Assembly: GCF_019599505.1 (NCBI RefSeq)
Contig: NZ_RKLT01000005.1
Coordinates: 72,509 to 136,508, forward strand
Reading direction: 5' to 3'
DNA from: Haloarcula nitratireducens
GTDB lineage: Archaea; Halobacteriota; Halobacteria; Halobacteriales; Haloarculaceae
Length of the DNA: 64,000 nt
Below are positions 26,385 through 34,033 of the stretch, in pieces. The notes under the pieces are model-generated. The model did no database searches, was not told the DNA's origin, and saw nothing but the letters and a program-made list of their open reading frames with translations. The position numbers and the translations under genes were made by a program. Numbering within the stretch: the stretch's first letter is position 1; each line of letters begins with the position of its first letter.

Positions 26385-26861
26385 ATGTCTAAGAAGACTT
26401 CACAGATCTCGGAAGTGCTACGGCCCGTCGCATCGGTTGTCGAGGAAGAGCTGCAGTCCCGGAGCGGGTCGAACCTGGACGCCGAGGAGATAAAGGCCGC
26501 CGTCAAGGAGGGCGTCGCCGAAGCGCTGGCGGAACACGAGAGCGAGAGCGACGGTCAGTCAGCGGTGACAGACGACGAGACGGAGAGCGCGTCTTCGTCG
26601 TCCTCCGGCCGGTCCGGGAAGCGACTACTCGCCGTCGCCGCCGCCGTCGCCTCGACGGCGTATCTGGCCAACCGACGGCGGAAGAACGGACAGGACGACG
26701 TGGACAGCCCGTCGGTAACGGACGACACGTCGACGGCGGACGACGACGTGGAGAGTTCGGTCGACGAGGAGATCGGGCAGTCGACCGACGACGAGACGGA
26801 CGTCGGCGACGAGTCCGAAGCGACGACCGAGGAAGGCGACGACGAAGCGGACGACTTCTAG
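26385..26861 (+). CDS. Acidic single-pass membrane protein of unknown function
   Basis: The 158-residue protein starts MSKKTSQISEVLRPVAS and has one short hydrophobic helix (KRLLAVAAAVASTAYLANRRRK, about residues 85-106) between two very acidic Ser/Thr/Asp-rich stretches. The N-terminal helix region (EEIKAAVKEGVAEALAEHE) may form a coiled coil. The C-terminus (DDETDVGDESEATTEEGDDEADDF) is low complexity. I cannot assign a function. The start follows a GC-rich intergenic segment with a GGGCC...GGCCC repeat near 26344-26363. Confidence 0.6.
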   Translation: MSKKTSQISEVLRPVASVVEEELQSRSGSNLDAEEIKAAVKEGVAEALAEHESESDGQSAVTDDETESASSSSSGRSGKRLLAVAAAVASTAYLANRRRKNGQDDVDSPSVTDDTSTADDDVESSVDEEIGQSTDDETDVGDESEATTEEGDDEADDF

Positions 26862-26963
26862 AGTCGCTCCGCGTTCCGCCGTTCCAGAGGACCACTTCGT
26901 ATTTTTCAACGCGTATTCGCGCGGCTCGGACGCGTAGTGCGCTCGTTCTTCGTTCACGAGGGC

Positions 26964-27609
26964 CTACCACGACGCGAACCGCCCGTAGTCGAACGTCGCC
27001 GCCTCGACGACGTAGTGGGACTGTACCGACGTCGTGAGGCTGTCGGCAGCGCCGTCTCGCCCTGATAGGAGACGTGCGGCGCGTCGATTCTGGTGGCGCT
27101 TTCGAGCCCCTGTACGTGGTATCGGACGGCGTCGACCATATGCTTCGGGAGAGGCGCGGCCCCCGCGCTGTCGCTGGCGGTGAAGTACTCGACGGCCGTC
27201 CGGTCGCGGGGCGGAATCGTCCACATCCCGTCGCTGACCAGTTGCTCGTCGGAGTCGAGTAGCGCGTCGCTCGCCGCCTCGAACCGAGCACGCATCTCCG
27301 ACTCGATGGTTTTCCTGCCCGCGGCGGTGAACGGTCGCGGGCTCAGTTGGAACTCCAGCCGATGACGGCCCACCTCCTTCTCACACCCGAGTAGGTCGTC
27401 AGCGGTGTCGGGAAGGGTCGTGAGCGCGCCCGTTCGGCCGACGACGTAACACTCGTGCTCCAGTCCAGCGGTCGCGAGCTCGCTATCGAACACCCCGGGC
27501 TCCACGGCATCGAGCAACCACCCGCTTCCTCGCGAACCAACGCGTCGAACACCGCCGGGTCGCGCGACCCGACCGATCCGGTTCGCGACGCCAAATCCGC
27601 GGGTTCCAC
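26964..27609 (-). pseudogene. Frameshifted and truncated glutamate-cysteine-ligase-like (GCS2-type) gene
   Basis: Homologous-looking sequence runs through three frames. It starts MEPADLASRTGSVGSRDP from a GTG at 27609. It continues near 27520 as DAVEPGVFDSELATAGLEHECYVV and CEKEVGRHRLEFQLSPRP, then GMWTIPPRDR. Near 27010 it shifts again to SVQSHYVVEAATFDYGRFASW before TAG. Each switch fits loss of one base. The GLEHECYVV and EVGRHRLEFQ elements resemble the GLEEEF and substrate-Glu strands of carboxylate-amine ligases of the glutamate-cysteine ligase family. The end is also missing compared with the usual length. No functional enzyme can be made. Confidence 0.65.
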
Positions 27610-27765
27610 GCCCGCCTATCGTGTGTGAAATATATCAATAACTGCCTTACGAACTCGAGGTGCACTCCCAGTCGCGAGCGAGCGGACGTGAGTAGAGCCT
27701 TTCGCGGAGAGATCCTGCATTTACAAGCCCCACCCATACCTGAAAAGCGCGAGATTGCTCCGACG

Positions 27766-28332
27766 ATGGTAGACGTTATGGGACACTTCGCGTTCGGGTT
27801 GTTGTTCGCCGTCCCCGCGTGGTTCGTCTGGGGCGGCCGAGTCAGTGTCGTGTTCATCGCGCTCACCACGACGACCGCGATGCTTCCAGACGTGGACTTG
27901 GTGTTGTCGAACGTCTTTCCACAGACGATCAGTCACCACGGCGTCACCCACACCCTGCTGTTCGTGGTCGCCGTCAGCGTCGTCGTAGCGGCCATCGTCA
28001 CGCCGATATTACGGAAGCGAGTCGACAGTCTGACCAGAGGGGACCGCTTCGACGGCACGAGCCTGTTCCTGTTCGTCGCCGGCGCGTTCACGCTCGGCGG
28101 GGCGAGTCACCTGTTCGCCGATATGCTCTCGGCTCCCGACATCGCACCGCCCGTCAATCCGTTCTGGCCGTTCTTCGCCAAGCCGTGGTCGGTCAACGTC
28201 CTGTATTACAACTCTATCTGGGCGAACGCCGTCCTGCTGGCGACGGCGCTCGCGCTCCATCTCGGCCTCTGGTACGCCTTCGACCCCTTCGATCATCGCT
28301 ACCGGATCGAGGCGGCGAAGACCGCCGAGTAA
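27766..28332 (+). CDS. YdjM/DUF457-type membrane-bound metal-dependent hydrolase
   Basis: The 188-residue protein starts MVDVMGHFAFGLLFAVPAW and has about four membrane helices. The family histidines and acidic residues are visible: MGHFAFG, MLPDVDLVLSN, ISHHGVTHTLLF and GGASHLFADMLSAPD. These match the LexA-binding, inner-membrane-associated hydrolase family. A phospholipase-like activity has been proposed for relatives. The ATG at 27766 was chosen because the His-containing first helix follows it; the frame extends upstream, but with non-hydrophobic sequence. Confidence 0.8.
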   Translation: MVDVMGHFAFGLLFAVPAWFVWGGRVSVVFIALTTTTAMLPDVDLVLSNVFPQTISHHGVTHTLLFVVAVSVVVAAIVTPILRKRVDSLTRGDRFDGTSLFLFVAGAFTLGGASHLFADMLSAPDIAPPVNPFWPFFAKPWSVNVLYYNSIWANAVLLATALALHLGLWYAFDPFDHRYRIEAAKTAE

Positions 28333-28388
28333 CCGTATAGGCGAGCGGAAAAACCGAGCTCGGTTTCGGCGAACGCGGCCGTCTGCGG

Positions 28389-28712
28389 TTAGTCTTCTCG
28401 AACCTTCGAGAGCGCTTCTTTCGGCGCGTCGCAGCTCGGACACGAGTCGGGGAGGCCGTCCTCGAGCTCGCCCATCTCGCCGCACTCCTCGCAGCGCCAC
28501 ATGATGTAGCCCTCGCCGAACTCCTGTCCGGGTTGCTCCTCTTCGGCGTCGAACGTATCGCCCTGGACCGTCACGCTCTCGGACGTGTCGACCGTGAATC
28601 CCGACTCCGCCGTCCCGGTGACGACGCCGATGATGGTTCCGTCCTCGTCGTAGACGGTATCGTTCGCTTCGACTATCGCCGATTCGGTGGTCGCACCTTG
28701 ATCACTCGTCAT
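28389..28712 (-). CDS. DUF7130-type rubredoxin-like protein
   Basis: The 107-residue protein has an N-terminal beta-rich part (VEANDTVYDEDGTIIGVVTGT) and a C-terminal rubredoxin-like ribbon, MWRCEECGEMGELEDGLPDSCPSC, with two CxxC pairs that could bind iron or zinc. This layout is a common haloarchaeal family without assigned function. It lies next to the gas vesicle cluster but faces the same way as gvpM with a 130-base gap, so no functional link is implied. Confidence 0.75.
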   Translation of the reverse strand: MTSDQGATTESAIVEANDTVYDEDGTIIGVVTGTAESGFTVDTSESVTVQGDTFDAEEEQPGQEFGEGYIMWRCEECGEMGELEDGLPDSCPSCDAPKEALSKVRED

Positions 28713-28842
28713 GGTCTGCCTTCGCGGCCGACCGTCCCTACTCTGGTGCTTGGAAATGCGCGGTGAGAGACGGTCGCACGAAGTGAAACTGGGCGGGGCT
28801 ACCGAGCGTCGTCGGGCGATTCTCGGCGCTACTGTCGTTCCC

Positions 28843-29121
28843 TTAGCGCTCTCTGCGGTGGTCGTCGTCGGGGGTCGCCGATGGTCGCTCCGTCCGCCCG
28901 TCCTCGTCGGGGATGACGCGCCGTCTGGCCTCGTCGTCCCACGCCTCGAAGTAGCCGTAGTCCGTCATCGTCGCCATCCCGGCGATCGCGGCGCGGAGGC
29001 TGATACCGACGAGCGGGACGTCCGCGACGGTGACGATGACGTCCGCTTGCAGGATGACGCCGTCCCGGAGGATGACGTCGAGCAAGTCGACGACGGCGTC
29101 GCCGTCACGCGTCGGTTCCAT
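28843..29121 (-). CDS. gvpM: Gas vesicle protein GvpM
   Basis: The 92-residue protein belongs to the GvpA/J/M structural fold. Residues 8-60 (DAVVDLLDVILRDGVILQAD, VIVTVADVPLVGISLRAAIAGMATM) are the hydrophobic GvpA-like core. The MTDYGYFEAWD ending is GvpM-specific, and a charged tail follows. It is a minor shell-associated or nucleation protein and one of the eight genes required for vesicle formation in haloarchaea. It is the last gene of the leftward gvpFG...M operon, 30 bases after gvpL. Confidence 0.92.
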   Translation of the reverse strand: MEPTRDGDAVVDLLDVILRDGVILQADVIVTVADVPLVGISLRAAIAGMATMTDYGYFEAWDDEARRRVIPDEDGRTERPSATPDDDHRRER

Positions 29122-29151
29122 CGGTCACCCCGTGGGTTATCGGCTGTCGAA

Positions 29152-30018
29152 TCATTCGTCCCCGAGCGTCGGTGCGAACGTATACGGCGGCCACGGCCCG
29201 GTGTAGCGCACTTCGACGCCGGGCTTGGCCGCTATCTCGTCGAGCCGATCCCCGATAGCGTTGGCGGCCTCCTCGTCGGCCAGGACCGAGAACGTCGTCT
29301 CGAAGTCCGCGTCGTCGCGGTCGTCCTCGTCGAGCGACGTCACGTTCCGGTCGATGTTCCGGGTCTCGGCCGCGTGGTCGTCGAGCGACTCCCGGAGCGA
29401 GGCCGTGGTCTCGTGCCACTCCTCGGCGACGAGCGAGCGCTCGCGCTGGTCGGCCTGTTTCGATTTGAGGAAGGCCGTCCCCGAGTCCGCCTCGTCCGAC
29501 TCGTCCTGTAGCTCGTCGAGGCGGTCGTCGCCCTCGGTGACGCCAGCGCCGAACGCGTCGGCGTCACAGGTCAGTTCGATGCGGTACTCGCTCCGGCCCG
29601 CGAAGCGGTCGAGCGCCGGTCGCAGGTCCCCGCGCTGGCGGTCGAGCCACGCGGCGACACCGGCGTCGTCGCCCTGTAGGATGGTGTCGAACCGAACCGG
29701 CAACGGCGTGCCGAACCGCTCGTGGGCCGCGTCCACGACGCCCTGATGTTGGAGCAGCCACCGCTTGACCGTCGTCTCGTCGTCGGAGTCGTACGGCGTC
29801 GCTCGCCGCTGGACGAGCGCCGCCAGCCCGTCCTCGACGACGAGATACGGCTCCTCGCCGTCGACGCCCTCGGCTTCGAGCGTCGTTCCGGTCTCGGCGT
29901 CCGACTCGTCGGCGACATCGACTACGCAGTAGAGATACCGGCCCTCGTCGCCGGCCGTCTCGTTCGCTGTCGCTCCCTCGTCGGTCGTCGTCTCCTCCGT
30001 CGTTCCCTCGTCGGTCAT
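29152..30018 (-). CDS. gvpL: Gas vesicle protein GvpL (GvpL/F family)
   Basis: The 288-residue protein has the GvpL/F fold. GRYLYCVVDVADE starts the domain after a Thr/Glu-rich 25-residue leader. PLPVRFDTILQGDDAGVAAWL and EYRIELTCDADAF are typical, and the C-terminus VRYTGPWPPYTFAP is the GvpF/L signature. GvpL binds other Gvp proteins during assembly. Its ATG overlaps the gvpK stop by 4 bases (ATGA), so translation is probably coupled. Confidence 0.93.
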   Translation of the reverse strand: MTDEGTTEETTTDEGATANETAGDEGRYLYCVVDVADESDAETGTTLEAEGVDGEEPYLVVEDGLAALVQRRATPYDSDDETTVKRWLLQHQGVVDAAHERFGTPLPVRFDTILQGDDAGVAAWLDRQRGDLRPALDRFAGRSEYRIELTCDADAFGAGVTEGDDRLDELQDESDEADSGTAFLKSKQADQRERSLVAEEWHETTASLRESLDDHAAETRNIDRNVTSLDEDDRDDADFETTFSVLADEEAANAIGDRLDEIAAKPGVEVRYTGPWPPYTFAPTLGDE

Positions 30019-30377
30019 CGTTGCCTCCCCTCCTCGGCCGCCGTCGGCGTGTCCGTGACGGTACCGCGGCCGGTGCCGGCGGTCGCCGCCTCGGTGTCGA
30101 CCATCCGGAGCGCGTCGTCCACGATCCCGTCGAGTTCCGACCGGACGTTGTCGACGTCGTCCTCGATGTCCGAGGTCTCCTTGATGTCGTCGATCTCGGC
30201 CTCGATGGCCTGGAGCTGCCGGCCGAGCTGCTCTATCTGCTCGTCGCTCAGCTTTCCGGACTCCATCCGCCGGATCGCCTCCCGCTCCATCGCCTCGACG
30301 AGTAACTCGACGACGGCGACCACCAGCGAGAGCAGGCCGTCGCTCGCGTCCTCGCCGTCGATGTCAACCGTCGTCAT
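30015..30377 (-). CDS. gvpK: Gas vesicle protein GvpK
   Basis: The 120-residue protein shows the GvpK core: GLLSLVVAVVELLVEAMEREAIRRMESGKLSDEQIEQLGRQL appears in short motifs such as VELLVEAMEREAIRRME and SGKLSDEQIEQLG. A helical stretch EAEIDDIKETSDIEDDVDNV follows. It is an assembly protein. The ATG at 30377 lies inside the end of gvpJ (14-base overlap), and its stop overlaps the gvpL start; an upstream extension of the same frame is only the gvpJ shadow. Confidence 0.93.
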   Translation of the reverse strand: MTTVDIDGEDASDGLLSLVVAVVELLVEAMEREAIRRMESGKLSDEQIEQLGRQLQAIEAEIDDIKETSDIEDDVDNVRSELDGIVDDALRMVDTEAATAGTGRGTVTDTPTAAEEGRQR

Positions 30378-30891
30378 TCTCGCCCTCCGTCTCCTCCGCC
30401 GTCGCCCGGTCGGCGGTCGCGTCGCCGTCCGCGTCGTCGGCCGCCATCTCGTCGGCCCCCTCGTCGGCGGACTCCTCGTCCGCGTCCGCCGATTCGTCGG
30501 CGTCGTCAGCCGCGTCGGCCTCCTCGGCGGGGCCGCCGGGCGAACCGCCGCCCGACTGCGCGACCCGAATCTGTTTCGGATGGCTGCCAGGCGAGACGTC
30601 GGGCCGCTCGGCCGCGTCGTCATCGTCCTCGCTAGTGTCAGACGGCGGCCCCAGTCGGCCCTGGTTCGCCACCTGCTCGATGCGCTCCTGGTCGGTTCCC
30701 TCGGGGAACTCCAGTCCGTACTGGGCGGCCGTCTCGAAGGAGGCGACCGCGGCCCGGATCTGAATGCCGAGCAGTTCGGTGTCGCCGACGGAGACGGCGA
30801 TGTCGGCGTTGATGACCAGGCCCTTATCGAGCAGCAGTTCGACGACGTCGGCTAAGTCGGCCGAGGAACGCGTCGGTCCCGCACTAGGCAT
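30364..30891 (-). CDS. gvpJ: Gas vesicle protein GvpJ with long acidic tail
   Basis: Residues 10-75 of this 175-residue protein are the GvpA-like core (ADLADVVELLLDKGLVINAD, IAVSVGDTELLGIQIRAAVASFETAAQYG), and FPEGTDQERIEQVANQG is a GvpJ feature. The remaining 100 residues are a low-complexity tail of Asp, Glu and Ala after a short SGGGSPGGP linker, so the protein is longer than the roughly 110-residue family norm. GvpJ is a minor shell or tip protein. The start overlaps the upstream gene's stop by 8 bases, indicating tight coupling. Confidence 0.9.
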   Translation of the reverse strand: MPSAGPTRSSADLADVVELLLDKGLVINADIAVSVGDTELLGIQIRAAVASFETAAQYGLEFPEGTDQERIEQVANQGRLGPPSDTSEDDDDAAERPDVSPGSHPKQIRVAQSGGGSPGGPAEEADAADDADESADADEESADEGADEMAADDADGDATADRATAEETEGENDDG

Positions 30892-31774
30892 CGTCTTCCG
30901 CCTCCTCGAATCGCGAGCCGTAGATGCGGCGTCTGTTCGGTGCCGTCGAGTAGCGGGTCTCCTCGGGGACGGTCGAGAACTTGGCGGTTCCCTGCCGTGC
31001 GCCCCCTGGCGACATGGTCGAGACGGCGGTGGGGTTCCGGGAGTTCGTAGACGTGGAGTTGCGACGCTCGCTGCGCTCGCGGTTCTTCGCGTGCAGCTTT
31101 TTCAGCCTCGCTCGCGCGGCGAGGATGCTCTGTCGGAACTCCCCGACAGAGTCGCTGATGCGCGACTGGATCGCGTTCTCCATCGACTCCTGGTTCAGCC
31201 CCTCCTCGTCCGTGCCGAGTCCTTCCAGTCCGCCGAGACCCGCTTCCGAGGACGCGTCCGCCGTGTCGCTGGCATCCGCAGGATCGTCGTCGCTGAAGGG
31301 GCTGTCAAACGACGAGTCGTCGAGGAGTCCTTCGTCGGCGTCGTCGTCCGAGAAGAACCCCTCCTCGTCCTCTTCGTCTGAGAGATCGTCGAGTTCGTCG
31401 TCGAGTTCTCGGGACTGTCGCCAGAACTCCCTGGCGTTGACGTTGTCCCAGACCTCGGACATGTCCGCCACCGAGAGGAGTTTGCGCAACTTGACGGCGG
31501 TGGCGGGGTTGCGGTCCTCGATGGCTTCGGGGACGTCCTCGAGTTCGATGGCTTCGGGGAGGTTCTCCCACTCGATCTCGCTCAGGAGATCGGCCAGATC
31601 GACCGTCCCGAGCATGTCCTCGACTTCGTCGGCCACGTCGTGGATGTCGTCTAACGTCTCCGCGGCCTCCTCGGCCGATTCGTGCTCGGACGCGTCGTCG
31701 ACCTTCTCGCTGAGCTCGTCGATGGCCGTTACGAGGTCGTCTACGGTCAGTTCGCTTTCGTTTGAGTCTGTCAT
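30884..31774 (-). CDS. GvpI-like protein with a large novel acidic N-terminal region
   Basis: This 296-residue protein occupies the gvpH-gvpI position between gvpG and gvpJ. The C-terminal 80 residues are basic, with RARLKKLHAKNRERSERRN and then TVPEETRYSTAPNRRRIYGS, as expected for GvpI. The first 215 residues are unlike the usual short GvpI and unlike Hsp20-type GvpH. They hold helical acidic sequence (VDDLVTAIDELSEKVDDASE) and a duplicated motif (ENLPEAIELEDVPEAIEDRN). KLRKLLSVADMSEVWDNVNAREFW and a run of Asp/Glu/Ser follow. A scaffold role in vesicle assembly is inferred from position only. GvpI assignment is tentative. Confidence 0.7.
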   Translation of the reverse strand: MTDSNESELTVDDLVTAIDELSEKVDDASEHESAEEAAETLDDIHDVADEVEDMLGTVDLADLLSEIEWENLPEAIELEDVPEAIEDRNPATAVKLRKLLSVADMSEVWDNVNAREFWRQSRELDDELDDLSDEEDEEGFFSDDDADEGLLDDSSFDSPFSDDDPADASDTADASSEAGLGGLEGLGTDEEGLNQESMENAIQSRISDSVGEFRQSILAARARLKKLHAKNRERSERRNSTSTNSRNPTAVSTMSPGGARQGTAKFSTVPEETRYSTAPNRRRIYGSRFEEAEDDA

Positions 31775-31884
31775 GGTACTCCGTTCCGGGTGGCAACCGC
31801 GCGGCCGCGAGACCTCGCCGTCTGCGAGGTGATCGGTGGCGTGGGCGACGAGAGAGCGTATCGGGTCGTGCCGTCCGTCGTCAT
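31771..31884 (-). CDS. Candidate 37-residue ORF linking gvpG to the GvpI-like gene
   Basis: An ATG at 31884 overlaps the gvpG stop (ATGA, 31881-31884). The frame reads MTTDGTTRYALSSPTP to AVATRNGVP and stops with a TGA that overlaps the next ATG in the same ATGA fashion (31771-31774). It would bridge the only gap in an otherwise gapless operon. The product is short, basic and unlike known Gvp proteins. Its value may lie in ribosome handover rather than in the peptide. An alternative reading is that the same bases are simply a leader; the neighbouring frame (DDGRHDPIRSLVAHATDHLADGE) also looks protein-like but has no start codon. Confidence 0.4.
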   Translation of the reverse strand: MTTDGTTRYALSSPTPPITSQTARSRGRAVATRNGVP

Positions 31885-32132
31885 CCCTTCACCTCGACTC
31901 TCCCGCTGAGTCGCTCACGGGCTTTCTGTGCGACTTCGAGTTCCGCTTCGAGTTCGTCTTTCCGTCGCTCGTACTCCGTCTGGTCCAGTTCGCCGACCTC
32001 GTACAGCAGGCGGTTCTCCTTGAGTTCGTCCCGAATCGCCTCGACGTCGTACTGCTCCTCTAACGCCATATCGTGGATGATCGTCAGCAGCGAGACGAAC
32101 GGCTTGAGGAACAGGTCGTCGAGGAGGAACAT
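31881..32132 (-). CDS. gvpG: Gas vesicle protein GvpG
   Basis: The 83-residue protein is a complete GvpG: MFLLDDLFLKPFVSLLTIIHDMA at the N-terminus, then a helical coiled-coil-like stretch (IRDELKENRLLYEVGELDQ, TEYERRKDELEAELEVAQK). It is one of the eight essential assembly proteins. The start lies 1 base after the gvpF stop. Confidence 0.94.
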   Translation of the reverse strand: MFLLDDLFLKPFVSLLTIIHDMALEEQYDVEAIRDELKENRLLYEVGELDQTEYERRKDELEAELEVAQKARERLSGRVEVKG

Positions 32133-32133
32133 C

Positions 32134-32763
32134 TCAGGCCTCCGCTTTGATGTGGAAGTCCACGAAGCTGTACGGAGCCCACGGACCGGAGTACTGCACG
32201 GTCAGGTCCGGGTGGGCCTCGCGGACGGCGTCGACCGCGTCGTCGAACGACTCGCGGTCGTCGCGCTCGACGAGATAGGAGTTGTTCAACAGCAGGCGGT
32301 CGCTGAACAGGTCTCCGTCGGCGACGTCGGCCGCGTGGTCGGCGAGTTCGGTCTCGATGGACTCCCGAACCGAGTCGGCGTCCTCGACGCCGTCCTCCGG
32401 GAGGAGGACTTTGATACCGACCTCCTCGTGACCCGCGGCGCGGCGCAGCGATCCGGTGAGTTCGGCCCGACTGTTCCGGAGGACGTTCTTCAGCGCCCGC
32501 TCGGACTCGAAGACCATGCCGAACCGCATCGGAACGACCGCTCGGCCGTCGCCCTCCGTCATCACCGCTCGGAGCACGTCGTCGTGCGCCCGAGCGTTCT
32601 CGTCGCTCTCCTCGGGGTCGAGCGTGTCGATGTCGCTCACGACGGCGGCGTGTGTGCGGTGTGAGACAGTGTATATGTCGCTCTCACCCTCGACGCCGTC
32701 GGTAGAGACGTCGATCGAGTCGGCCTCGATGACGCCGTACGCGTAGATTTTATCACCAGACAT
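32134..32763 (-). CDS. gvpF: Gas vesicle protein GvpF
   Basis: The 209-residue GvpL/F-family protein starts [17 protein letters not shown]. It has [41 protein letters not shown] and the C-terminal [17 protein letters not shown] signature. GvpF contacts GvpA and is needed early in vesicle formation. It is the first gene of the leftward operon, divergent from gvpA. The ATG at 32763 was chosen because the fold starts there; upstream codons belong to the promoter region. Confidence 0.94.
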   Translation of the reverse strand: MSGDKIYAYGVIEADSIDVSTDGVEGESDIYTVSHRTHAAVVSDIDTLDPEESDENARAHDDVLRAVMTEGDGRAVVPMRFGMVFESERALKNVLRNSRAELTGSLRRAAGHEEVGIKVLLPEDGVEDADSVRESIETELADHAADVADGDLFSDRLLLNNSYLVERDDRESFDDAVDAVREAHPDLTVQYSGPWAPYSFVDFHIKAEA

Positions 32764-32987
32764 TACCTGTGCTCGTGTACGGCGGTTCGCCGTCACCCGA
32801 CCAAGCCCTGTTGCCAGCATACGCAAGCCCGCCGAATCCGAGGGATTCGACGACGGTAGAAGCGGGCCACGGTATCGAGAAGCGGACCGCCAAACCGCCC
32901 GCCGTCCGGCGAACGAACGGACGCGTCCGCGAGAAACCTTTCGACTGCAAGCACCACGCACAGGTAGGTAACCCGTCAAACGACAGT
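32764..32987. promoter_or_regulatory. Divergent promoter region between gvpF and gvpA
   Basis: These 224 bases separate the leftward gvpF operon from the rightward gvpA-gvpO pair, so both promoters must lie here. In other haloarchaea the equivalent region carries GvpE activator sites. No gvpE is present in this window, and I could not identify a clear activating repeat. GAGAAACCTTTCGAC (32930-32944) is the best candidate for the gvpA core promoter, giving a leader of about 20-25 bases. Confidence 0.4.
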
Positions 32988-33269
32988 ATGGCACAACCGG
33001 ATTCCAGTAGCCTGGCAGCAGTGCTCGACCGCATCCTCGACAAGGGGCTCGTGGTCGACATCTGGGCGCGCGTCTCAGTCGTCGGGATCGAGATCCTCAC
33101 CGTGGAGGCCCGTGTCGTGGCCGCGTCCGTCGACACGTTCCTCCACTACGCGGAGAACATAACGAAGATAGAACAGGCCAGTCAGTCCGGTGAGCTAGAG
33201 GAGATGAAAGAGCTCAACATCGAGAAGCCCGCTCGCCCGGACAACTACCAGCAGGCCCCGTCCCAGTAG
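32988..33269 (+). CDS. gvpA: Major gas vesicle structural protein GvpA
   Basis: Residues 1-65 match GvpA nearly perfectly: [40 protein letters not shown] and [20 protein letters not shown], giving the amphipathic helix-strand-strand-helix subunit that forms the shell ribs. The protein is 93 residues, against the usual 76-78 of haloarchaeal GvpA, because of an extended polar tail ([20 protein letters not shown]). gvpO follows 23 bases later. ATG 32988 is the conserved start; the longer upstream frame is not GvpA-like. Confidence 0.96.
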   Translation: MAQPDSSSLAAVLDRILDKGLVVDIWARVSVVGIEILTVEARVVAASVDTFLHYAENITKIEQASQSGELEEMKELNIEKPARPDNYQQAPSQ

Positions 33270-33292
33270 AGACTGCGGCATAACTCACAACC

Positions 33293-33916
33293 ATGTCACA
33301 GTCAGATGCTGAGTCGAACGAACAGTGCCGTGCGCTCACGGGCGACGGTAACAGATGTCAGAACTCGGCGGTCGAAGACGGGTTCTGTCACCAGCACGAC
33401 GAGTCCGACTCGACCGTCGACGGCGAATCGTCGGCCGACGGAGACGAGAGCGGGGAATCGCCGGACAGTGACGGCTCCGACGCCGGGAGCGAGGCCGAAC
33501 AGGACACCGGGCGCGACTCGTCGAGCGACGGCGGTGATGCGTCAGCTACCGACTCGGACGACGGCTCCGAGAGCGGCGCGTCCGGCGGCGACGAGGAGAC
33601 GGCCGACGCCGGAAGCGAGGATGACACCGTCTCTATCGGCGGCGCGGGGTCGCTCATCGAGGTTCGACGCACCGTCGAGGCGGTCACGGCGCAACTGATA
33701 GAGCATCCGCTCGACGGCGTCGTCGAGATAAACAGAGACGGCGACGGCGGCTGGTTGGCGACCGTCGAAGTAGTCGAACGCCGCGCGGTTCCCGACACGC
33801 AGGACATCATCGGCTACTACGAGATCACGCTCGAGGACTCGGAGACGGTGACCGGTTACCGACGGCTCTCCCGATACCGTCGTATGGATACCGACCAGAG
33901 CGAGCGGCTCGAATGA
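33293..33916 (+). CDS. gvpO: Gas vesicle protein GvpO with N-terminal Cys/His module
   Basis: The C-terminal 95 residues are the GvpO domain: LIEVRRTVEAVTAQLIEHPL, GWLATVEVVERRAVPDTQD, and IIGYYEITLEDSETVTGYRR. The N-terminal 35 residues carry QCRALTGDGNRCQNSAVEDG followed by FCHQH, a compact Cys3-His pattern that could bind zinc. A 75-residue Asp/Ser/Gly-rich linker connects the two. GvpO is essential for vesicle formation and probably acts in regulation or assembly. The Cys/His module is not part of the classical GvpO. Confidence 0.9.
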   Translation: MSQSDAESNEQCRALTGDGNRCQNSAVEDGFCHQHDESDSTVDGESSADGDESGESPDSDGSDAGSEAEQDTGRDSSSDGGDASATDSDDGSESGASGGDEETADAGSEDDTVSIGGAGSLIEVRRTVEAVTAQLIEHPLDGVVEINRDGDGGWLATVEVVERRAVPDTQDIIGYYEITLEDSETVTGYRRLSRYRRMDTDQSERLE

Positions 33917-34033
33917 CCGTCCGCCGACCGGGCGTGAGAACGCTGAGCGATCCGCCCACCGAATCCCTCACTTAGTAGATACGATACGCACAAAATGAGT
34001 ACCTGTTTTGCCTTTGAGGTTCAAAATGAAACT

